In this document: positions 8,419-13,228 of the stretch, piece by piece | Layout of the letters: the number at the start of each line of letters is the position of its first letter | How positions within the stretch are numbered: the first letter of the stretch is position 1 | Assembly (NCBI GenBank): GCA_034189725.1 | Contig: JAXHUK010000132.1 | Coordinates: forward strand, 1 to 13,228 | Reading direction: 5' to 3' | DNA: 13,228 nt | Source: JAXHUK01 sp034189725 | Lineage (GTDB): Bacteria > Chloroflexota > Dehalococcoidia > SZUA-161 | The notes under the pieces: model-generated | Databases searched by the model: none | What the model was told of the DNA's origin: nothing | Seen by the model: only the letters and a program-made list of their open reading frames with translations | Program-made: the position numbers and the translations under genes

Positions 8419-9022
8419 TTATTTCTTCACCATCCCGATTATATACCAATCCTCTGGCATATCGTACTGAGTATCTACTATCAGGTGAATGATGTCAAGA
8501 TTGGGGTGCAACCGCTTGAGATCGTCAAGGTCAACGTTTTCGAACTTCTTCTCGTTGTTGATATAAGCCTGCTCTGTCAGCGCGTTCGACTCGTAATTCT
8601 CCTTGGTTCGCCTGAGAATCCGTGCAATAGAAACCTCACGTGGACAACTGGTTTGCATGACAATAAACGTGCGATTATATTTGGCTGCGATTTCAGCAGC
8701 ACGCGTGCGTAGCGATTGTGTAACGAATGTGGCGTCTATTATTGTGCCATTGCCCTTGGCCAAACTCTCATCCGCTTGCCTGAAGGTCTCATCGTAGACC
8801 GCCACTCTTTTATCCATATTCGAGGCGACCTTTTCATCGAATATGTCCTCGTTCTTCAATACTTCTTTCCTGACCAGGTCGCTTCGCACGATAGGGTAGC
8901 CCTTTATTTTGGAAACCTCCTCGCTGGTCTCGGTCTTCCAGGAACCGGGAAGGCCACAGGTGATGAGTAAGACATCAGGGGATAGTTCAGCATCTATAAA
9001 CTGGGCAAATGGCTCTCTCATG
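8419..9022 (-). CDS. COG0645-like P-loop kinase (AAA_33 type) with altered Walker A
   Basis: About 200 residues from the ATG at 9022. The fold signature is that of small P-loop kinases: hydrophobic strand VLLITC, phosphate loop GLPGSWKT (23-30), RSDLVRKEV (47-55), IIDATFV (94-100) and an arginine-rich lid region (CPREVSIARILRR, 126-138). The usual GxxxxGK[ST] has Trp28 in place of the last glycine, from a TGG codon. In many proteobacteria this domain is fused behind a COG2187 phosphotransferase domain; here the same two parts are neighbouring genes in the same order with a 16-base gap. Substrate unknown. A TTG at 9027 would add two residues, but the AAAGG seven bases before ATG 9022 favours the ATG. 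No frameshift or truncation is seen. Confidence 0.82.
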
Positions 9023-9038
9023 TTCAAGCCTTTCAGAC

Positions 9039-10061
9039 CTAAAGATTTGTCTGCTCTTTTGTTGTATAGGACTCTGCTAGCTCGAAGTACTTCCTGGCGA
9101 CGATTAACGTCTGCATTTTATCGTTATCAGAGATGTGAGGATCGTCTAACTTGAAGCCCTCCACTTTTCCTCGGACGTAGGCTCGATAGCACTTGTAAAA
9201 ATCGAGTAACAAAGGTAATTCACTGTCCCCAGAGGCTTTCACGTATGAACTCACAAAATGTTTCGATAGGTCACTACGACCGTGAAAATCAAGGTCCATG
9301 GCTAAAAAGGCGACCTCGCTGGCGACATCGATATATCTGAAACGGTCGTTGAACTCAATACAATCGTAAATACAGATGTCCTCACTGAAGCAGATGTGTG
9401 CCGCATGAAGGTCTCCGTGACAATCTTTAATTTTACCTGTTTTCACCCTTTCAGAGAAGAGCAGGCTGTTTTTCTCAAGAAATGGATAGGTGAAGTCTTT
9501 GATCCGTTGAAATTGATCACGATTTAACGTTTTATTGACATAACTTTCTGTCTGAACGAAGTTCTCCTCGGCATTCTGGGTCACAGACTCTATATCGCCG
9601 ATGCGGGCCAATTGCTCGCTGAGTACTGCTTTACGGTGGAAATCGGCCAATTTCTCAGCGACTCTGTCCAGCATCTCCCGGGTTACCTGATTGTTCCGGA
9701 GTAGAACATCCATCATCCTTTCATAGGGGAGGGGACGCATTTTCACGGCATATTCAATCACTTCTCCTTTGCCCTCGACCGAGAAACCAGCCTCGTTCTG
9801 GATTATCGGCACGACATCCAGGTAGGTGTCAGGGCAGAGGCGCCTGTTCAACGCCACTTCCTGTTGGCAGTAAAAGCGTCGTTTATCCAGGGTTGTGAAA
9901 TCAAGGAAGCCGAAATCCACTGGCTTCTTTATCTTGTAGACATAATCCCCAGCGATGAAGACGGCGGATATCTGGGTCTGAATCAACTCGACTTCTTTGG
10001 GATTATGTGGATATACATCTGGGATGGATAGCGCCTCTATCAGCGCTGATAGTTCTGACAT
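9039..10061 (-). CDS. COG2187 phosphotransferase-like protein (aminoglycoside phosphotransferase fold)
   Basis: 340 residues matching the COG2187 family, kinase-like proteins distantly related to aminoglycoside phosphotransferases; the physiological substrate is unknown and drug resistance should not be inferred. Visible family blocks are the N-lobe FIAGDYVYKIKKPVDFGFLDF (35-55, with candidate ATP lysines 44-46), the catalytic loop CHGDLHAAHICF (214-225, Asp217) and the metal-binding IYDCIEFNDRFRYIDVASE (231-249, Asp233). In the Brenner-type motif HxDxxxxN the final Asn is His222. The partner kinase domain, normally in the same chain, is the next gene. No Shine-Dalgarno precedes ATG 10061; instead a TATGAT lies five bases upstream, suggesting a nearly leaderless start. 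A 111-base gap with an inverted repeat separates it from the small basic gene upstream. Confidence 0.87.
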   Translation of the reverse strand: MSELSALIEALSIPDVYPHNPKEVELIQTQISAVFIAGDYVYKIKKPVDFGFLDFTTLDKRRFYCQQEVALNRRLCPDTYLDVVPIIQNEAGFSVEGKGEVIEYAVKMRPLPYERMMDVLLRNNQVTREMLDRVAEKLADFHRKAVLSEQLARIGDIESVTQNAEENFVQTESYVNKTLNRDQFQRIKDFTYPFLEKNSLLFSERVKTGKIKDCHGDLHAAHICFSEDICIYDCIEFNDRFRYIDVASEVAFLAMDLDFHGRSDLSKHFVSSYVKASGDSELPLLLDFYKCYRAYVRGKVEGFKLDDPHISDNDKMQTLIVARKYFELAESYTTKEQTNL

Positions 10062-10066
10062 CTTAT

Positions 10067-10072
10067 ATCATA
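10067..10072 (-). promoter_or_regulatory. Possible -10 element giving a leaderless COG2187 transcript
   Basis: The minus strand reads TATGAT here, five bases before the ATG at 10061. The best -35 candidate is CTGACT (10088-10093) at a short 15-base spacing, so support is weak. Absence of a Shine-Dalgarno fits a leaderless message. Confidence 0.25.
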
Positions 10073-10089
10073 CTTCAAGCATTCAGCAG

Positions 10090-10147
10090 TCAGGGGTCAG
10101 TGAAACCTGAAAGCTACTATATATCTAAATGGATATGCTGCCCCTGA
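10090..10147. repeat. Imperfect inverted repeat between operons
   Basis: TCAGGGGTCAG (10090-10100) and CTGCCCCTGA (10138-10147) can pair over ten bases with one bulged base, enclosing a 37-base AT-rich middle. It sits in the 111-base gap between the small basic gene and the COG2187 gene. There is no following T-run in either direction, so it is not a standard terminator; it could be an operator, an RNA hairpin or chance. The rest of the gap shows nothing else. Confidence 0.4.
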
Positions 10148-10172
10148 TCTCCGAGGGCTAGAAGTTTACGTA

Positions 10173-10277
10173 TTATTTATCTGACTGTGGGTTTGCCTTC
10201 TGAGCCTTTCTGCTCTCTTCCAGTTTCTTCCGTTTTTTTCGATGCTTGAGTTGAGCTACTCGCTTTGCTTTATTCAA
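10173..10277 (-). CDS. Small, very basic 34-residue protein
   Basis: An open frame from TTG 10277 to TAA 10173, encoding 34 residues with ten Lys, four Arg and one His. The middle is RKKRKKLEESRKAQK (13-27), probably a single charged helix. A strong GGAGGA (10281-10286) sits in the 11-base gap after the core-MetE-like stop, which together with the tight spacing argues for a real, co-transcribed gene. There is no membrane segment or signal peptide. The composition suggests nucleic-acid or ribosome binding, but no family is recognised with certainty and no function is claimed. The GGAGG-to-start spacing is short (four bases) and TTG is a rare start, so some doubt remains. Confidence 0.55.
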   Translation of the reverse strand: MNKAKRVAQLKHRKKRKKLEESRKAQKANPQSDK

Positions 10278-10280
10278 GTT

Positions 10281-10286
10281 TCCTCC
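10281..10286 (-). promoter_or_regulatory. Ribosome binding site for the 34-residue basic protein
   Basis: The minus strand reads GGAGGA, directly after the TAA of the core-MetE-like gene and just before the TTG at 10277. No longer gene uses it, which is the main argument that the small frame is translated. Confidence 0.6.
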
Positions 10287-10288
10287 AA

Positions 10289-11329
10289 TTAGTTATTGTT
10301 GTGATACATCTCCCGGTAGTTCCCGGAGACTGCTCGCGTCATTTTTAAAGCCTTTTCCGCTGTTTCTATTGTGACTGTTCCGAGGCCACAAGACGGGGTG
10401 ATCAAACACTGGGACTGTAGTCTGTCCTGGTCGATGCCTTTACTACCGAGCGCCCCCATCGTTTTCTCCAGACGCTCCATCAGCGTAGATTCACTTTCAT
10501 TCAAGAGAGCTTGCTCCTCGTTGGGGACGATTCCCCAGGCAATGATTCCTCCGCGAGCGATAAAGCTATTCACTTCGGCAGGGTAGAGGCCTAATGCTTC
10601 CCCGTAGTTATAGGCGTCGAAGCTTAGAATATCGATCGAGGTCTTCAATAAAACCGACCAGTCGGTGTTGCCGCAACAGTGTATAGCCTTGAGTCCGCGT
10701 ATACCTCCCAGGACCTCTTCCAAAAGAGTGACCACTTGCTCGCCGGGTAATGAAACAAACGCTGAACCCAATGAAGATAAGTATGGTTCATCGATAAACA
10801 TGATAGTGTTTGGGGAAACGTTTCTCAGCGCGTTCTCCTGCCACATTGCCTTCAGTCTGAGATGTTTGGCCAGGGCATCTGCAAGAACGTCATCGTAGAG
10901 CAGCGGGCGCCGGTTCTGGTCGGTGACGGTCAATCCGAAGCTTATCGGTCCTGTGACATGCCCTTTAACTGTAGTATGTTCTCCTCTCTGCTGCTCGAGA
11001 AAGGTATACAGGCCTTCCGCATAGTCACGACCTATCGCGCTGTGGTCTGTTCTGCCTTCCAGATACGCAGAATAGAGCTGCTCTAAGGGCTTGTTCAAGT
11101 CCTGAGTGCGATCAATCCAGATACGCTCCTCTTCCACTACCACGCCGGGTAAACCTTCGCTGAACTGCGCGTACATGTTTTCCCGGAAAGACCTTTTGGG
11201 CAGTTGAGGCCAAACGGGGATCTCCGGGAGATATGTCAGTAGTAACGAGCACGCTTCATGAGGATTACTGTGGGGCATGGCACCGATTGCGGTAGCGAGA
11301 CCGTTTAGCTTGAAGCCATTGTTGCTCAT
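10289..11329 (-). CDS. Core-MetE-like methionine synthase (MetE C-terminal barrel only)
   Basis: A 346-residue protein of the UROD/MetE-like TIM-barrel superfamily, about the size of the catalytic half of cobalamin-independent methionine synthase and lacking MetE's N-terminal half. Zinc-site residues are visible: AIHCCGN (His217, Cys219) and TPSCGLG (Cys314), matching HxC and PDCGL of MetE; the Glu ligand position appears to be Asp238 (LSFDAYN). IDEPYLSSLG (179-188) matches the MetE DEP loop. Core-MetE proteins in archaea and Dehalococcoides take the methyl group from a corrinoid rather than folate; that is the likely reaction here, from homocysteine to methionine. The start is ATG 11329, overlapping the mtnP stop as ATGA; the open frame to 11428 would run into mtnP. 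Other barrel methyltransferases cannot be ruled out. Confidence 0.8.
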   Translation of the reverse strand: MSNNGFKLNGLATAIGAMPHSNPHEACSLLLTYLPEIPVWPQLPKRSFRENMYAQFSEGLPGVVVEEERIWIDRTQDLNKPLEQLYSAYLEGRTDHSAIGRDYAEGLYTFLEQQRGEHTTVKGHVTGPISFGLTVTDQNRRPLLYDDVLADALAKHLRLKAMWQENALRNVSPNTIMFIDEPYLSSLGSAFVSLPGEQVVTLLEEVLGGIRGLKAIHCCGNTDWSVLLKTSIDILSFDAYNYGEALGLYPAEVNSFIARGGIIAWGIVPNEEQALLNESESTLMERLEKTMGALGSKGIDQDRLQSQCLITPSCGLGTVTIETAEKALKMTRAVSGNYREMYHNNN

Positions 11330-12201
11330 TCCAGATATTTTCCTACCAAAAGGGCTAGCTCCTCCTTCTTCGCAGGGGGGATCAGTTCGCTTGCTGTAAT
11401 GATAGCATCTTTGAGTGCGGTTGCGCAACTACAATCCCTGTGCCGCGGTAGTTGTGTGCTCGCTATTTTGATGATCTCTTTTGCTGTCTCCACATTCTGC
11501 CTCAGGTTTGCGATAACCATATCTATGGTAACCGACTCATGTACTTCATGCCAGCAATCGTAGTCGGTGACACAGGCAATGGTGGCATAGCACATCTCGG
11601 CCTCCCGCGCCAGTTTGGCTTCGGGGAGAGCGGTCATCCCGATGACACTTGCCCCCCAGGAGCGATAGAGATTGGATTCCGCCCTGGTGGAGAATAATGG
11701 CCCCTCCATCGCAAGGTAGGTGCCACTGTGGTGCACTTTGATGTTCCTGTCGGCCACCTGGTTACATGCGGTCCGGTACAGTAGTTGACTCAGTAGAGCG
11801 CAAAATGGATCGGCGAATGTGCAGTGAACTACGATGCCCTCCCCGAAAAAGGTGTTCACCCTGCTGCGGGTGCGGTCTATGATCTGGTCGGGTATAACGA
11901 TGTCCAGCGGTCGCACTTCCTCTTTCAGACTGCCCACAGCGCTTGCCGAAATTACCCATTCCACTCCCAGTGACTTCAATGCCCAGATATTGGCACGCAC
12001 CGGTATCTCGGTGGGCATAATGCGATGTCCCCGTCCATGCCGGGGAAGAAATGCGATCGGTGTCCCCCCGAGCTTTCCCACAACGATACTGTCACTGGGA
12101 TCGCCGAAGGGCGTTTTTACATTCACCTCTTCGATGTCACTGAGCCCCTCTATCTCGTAGAGCCCGCTGCCGCCAATTACTCCGAGCTTTGCTTCTGGCA
12201 T
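11326..12201 (-). CDS. mtnP: S-methyl-5'-thioadenosine phosphorylase
   Basis: Phosphorolyses methylthioadenosine, the by-product of SAM-dependent polyamine and other aminopropyl chemistry, to adenine and methylthioribose 1-phosphate. The 291 residues carry the phosphate loop GGSGLY (10-15), PRHGRGH (53-59), SASAVGSL (85-92), the substrate region MEGPLFSTRAE (165-175), GMTALPEAKLAREAEMCYA (188-206) and TDYDCWHE (212-219, the base-binding Asp). MTALPEA and YDCWHE favour MTA phosphorylase over purine nucleoside phosphorylase. A CSC motif (257-259) near the C-terminus resembles the CXC disulfide motif of thermophilic archaeal enzymes. ATG 12201 has AGGAG eight bases upstream. It is preceded by a promoter and a leader of about 130 bases, and followed with a four-base overlap by the core-MetE-like gene. 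Confidence 0.94.
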   Translation of the reverse strand: MPEAKLGVIGGSGLYEIEGLSDIEEVNVKTPFGDPSDSIVVGKLGGTPIAFLPRHGRGHRIMPTEIPVRANIWALKSLGVEWVISASAVGSLKEEVRPLDIVIPDQIIDRTRSRVNTFFGEGIVVHCTFADPFCALLSQLLYRTACNQVADRNIKVHHSGTYLAMEGPLFSTRAESNLYRSWGASVIGMTALPEAKLAREAEMCYATIACVTDYDCWHEVHESVTIDMVIANLRQNVETAKEIIKIASTQLPRHRDCSCATALKDAIITASELIPPAKKEELALLVGKYLE

Positions 12202-12333
12202 TTGTTGTTCTCCTATCTACAATATCAGATACTACATAAAAAGTTCTACAGACTTTATAAACTACGCCAAGGTATTTCGCTTTACCCGCTGAATCGAAGG
12301 ATAGCTCCATACCAGGCACAAGAGAAAAACACT
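12202..12333 (-). promoter_or_regulatory. Long 5' leader of mtnP
   Basis: About 130 bases lie between the expected transcript start and the mtnP ATG. Two small AU-rich hairpins can form near the gene: one with arms 12252-12256 and 12240-12244 (seven-base loop), and one with arms 12227-12231 and 12214-12218 (eight-base loop), whose 3' arm touches the AGGAG at 12210-12214. No known SAM, SAH or other riboswitch consensus was recognised. It may control mtnP translation, or simply be spacer. Confidence 0.3.
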
Positions 12334-12339
12334 ACGAAA

Positions 12340-12368
12340 AGAATACTAGTTGAGTATAAGGTTGTCAA
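12340..12368 (-). promoter_or_regulatory. Sigma70-type promoter for mtnP, core-MetE-like gene and small basic gene
   Basis: On the minus strand a perfect -35 TTGACA (12363-12368) is followed after exactly 17 bases by TATTCT (12340-12345), four of six matches to TATAAT. It lies in the 200-base gap after the mtnA stop and points at mtnP, so mtnP and the genes after it can be transcribed separately from mtnA. Confidence 0.6.
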
Positions 12369-12401
12369 CGATGATGAGACTGGCTGGGATAGACAGTTGT
12401 A

Positions 12402-13228
12402 TCATACACCAAATCCAGTAGTCAGCCGCTCCACGTAGGGCTCCCTGAACACGCCGTTCTCGGTGATTATGGCGGATACGTACTTATGGGGCGTGACGTC
12501 GAATGAAGGATTGGCTACCTGTACCCCTTCAGGGGCTATTCTGATCCCCTGGATGTGGGTGACCTCATCGGGGCTTCGTTCCTCGATGGGGATATCCTCC
12601 CCTGATGACAGCGAGACGTCGACGGTGCTCAGAGGTGCTGCGACGTAGAATGGGATAGCATTCTCTTTAGCCAGTACGGAGAGTGTATAGGTGCCGATCT
12701 TGTTGGCCACATCGCCGTTGGCCGCTATGCGGTCAGCGCCCACGATAACACAGTCGATCTCGCCCCTGCTCATGAAATAGCCCGCCATACTGTCGGTGAT
12801 CAGGGTTACCGGTATGTTCTCCCTGATCAACTCCCACGTGGTGAGCCGTGCACCCTGAAGCAGCGGACGGGTCTCATCGGCGAATACCTTCACACTCTTG
12901 CCCTGCTCTTTGGCCATCTTGATTATCCCCAGGGCGGTTCCGTATCCTGCCGTGGCCAGAGAGCCTGCGTTGCAGTGGGTCAGTATAGTGAACCCGTCCT
13001 GGATCAGCACTGCCCCGAACTCGCTGAGGCGGCGATTGGCCTCGTCGTTTTCGGCCTCGATGCGCCGCGCTTCGGCAAGGAGGCCGGCTTTTATCTGTAC
13101 GACATTTCCCCCAAGTTGGGCAACTCGATTCATCCTTTCCAGCGCCCAGAAGAGGTTGACGGCGGTGGGGCGTGATGACGCCAGAGCCTGGCTGACAGGC
13201 TGCAGTTTTGCCAGGAAATCATCCCTGG
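12402..13228 (-). CDS. mtnA: S-methyl-5-thioribose-1-phosphate isomerase (5' end outside window)
   Basis: Converts methylthioribose 1-phosphate, the product of MtnP, to methylthioribulose 1-phosphate. About 275 residues are visible; the frame is open through the right edge, and family length (about 340-350) implies 70-80 N-terminal residues are missing. Near the edge is SSRPTAVNLFWALERM, a conserved family block, which shows that the first in-frame ATG inside the window (13133) is internal. The catalytic cysteine lies in THCNAGSLATAGYGTAL (codon 12972-12974) and the catalytic aspartate in GADRIAANGD (codon 12732-12734); their 80-residue spacing equals that of the B. subtilis enzyme. The eIF2B-like C-terminal NKIGTYTLSVLAK is also present. 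The stop is TGA at 12402. It is followed by a 200-base gap rather than being fused tightly to mtnP. Confidence 0.95.
   Translation of the reverse strand, partial: RDDFLAKLQPVSQALASSRPTAVNLFWALERMNRVAQLGGNVVQIKAGLLAEARRIEAENDEANRRLSEFGAVLIQDGFTILTHCNAGSLATAGYGTALGIIKMAKEQGKSVKVFADETRPLLQGARLTTWELIRENIPVTLITDSMAGYFMSRGEIDCVIVGADRIAANGDVANKIGTYTLSVLAKENAIPFYVAAPLSTVDVSLSSGEDIPIEERSPDEVTHIQGIRIAPEGVQVANPSFDVTPHKYVSAIITENGVFREPYVERLTTGFGV

Noticed and set aside
9039..10061. Antibiotic-resistance aminoglycoside phosphotransferase
   Set aside because: The blocks match the COG2187 housekeeping-type family, not known resistance enzymes, and the partner is a COG0645 kinase.
11330..11428. Upstream extension of the core-MetE-like gene by 33 residues
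   Set aside because: It is the opposite-frame shadow of the mtnP C-terminus, and the ATGA overlap at 11326-11329 gives a natural start.
12137..12319. 60-residue minus-strand frame overlapping the mtnP leader and 5' end
   Set aside because: There is no Shine-Dalgarno before its GTG or ATG, it shows no recognisable protein, and its second half is an out-of-frame copy of mtnP.
12025..12438. 137-residue plus-strand open frame across the mtnP start and leader
   Set aside because: It is antisense to mtnP and the promoter region, has no binding site, and its residues show no domain-like pattern.

Overview
The window looks like a core-metabolism segment from a bacterium of about 50% G+C. Dehalococcoidia (Chloroflexota) or a close relative is the best guess. 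The reasons are a short methionine synthase with only the catalytic barrel (core-MetE type), an archaeal/thermophile-type S-adenosylhomocysteinase without the C-terminal DHYRY tail, a bifunctional phosphoglucose/phosphomannose isomerase, and a split COG2187/COG0645 kinase pair. This is read from protein character only; no marker gene (rRNA, tRNA) is present. No insertion sequence, phage gene, CRISPR array or tRNA was seen.

Layout: one plus-strand gene, a Memo-like AmmeMemoRadiSam B protein (7-1224), converges on a long minus-strand directon that fills the rest. Reading the minus strand in its direction of transcription: (a) mtnA, cut by the right edge; (b) a 200-base gap with a good sigma70-type promoter and a leader of about 130 bases; (c) mtnP, then a core-MetE-like gene (ATGA overlap), then a very basic 34-residue protein with its own strong Shine-Dalgarno; (d) a 111-base gap with an imperfect inverted repeat; (e) a COG2187 phosphotransferase and a COG0645 P-loop kinase, normally domains of one protein; (f) a short gap, then a tight six-gene run: PHP phosphoesterase, ahcY, metK, a sugar-phosphate nucleotidyltransferase, a phosphoglucomutase/phosphomannomutase and the bifunctional isomerase.

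How the genes work together: most serve the methionine/S-adenosylmethionine cycle. MetK makes SAM, AhcY recycles S-adenosylhomocysteine to homocysteine, the core-MetE-like protein probably remethylates homocysteine, and MtnP and MtnA take methylthioadenosine towards methylthioribulose 1-phosphate. The last three genes of the six-gene run form a hexose-phosphate to nucleotide-sugar route (isomerase, mutase, nucleotidyltransferase), probably for GDP-mannose or NDP-glucose. Internal genes of the tight runs often carry strong Shine-Dalgarno sequences, sometimes with GTG or TTG starts. Two genes that could head transcription units have no visible Shine-Dalgarno and a -10-like hexamer close to the start.

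Most of the window is ordinary. The points that deserve a second look are the core-MetE-like gene and its context, the overlooked 34-residue basic gene, the tryptophan in the Walker A loop of the COG0645 kinase, and the unexplained mtnP leader.
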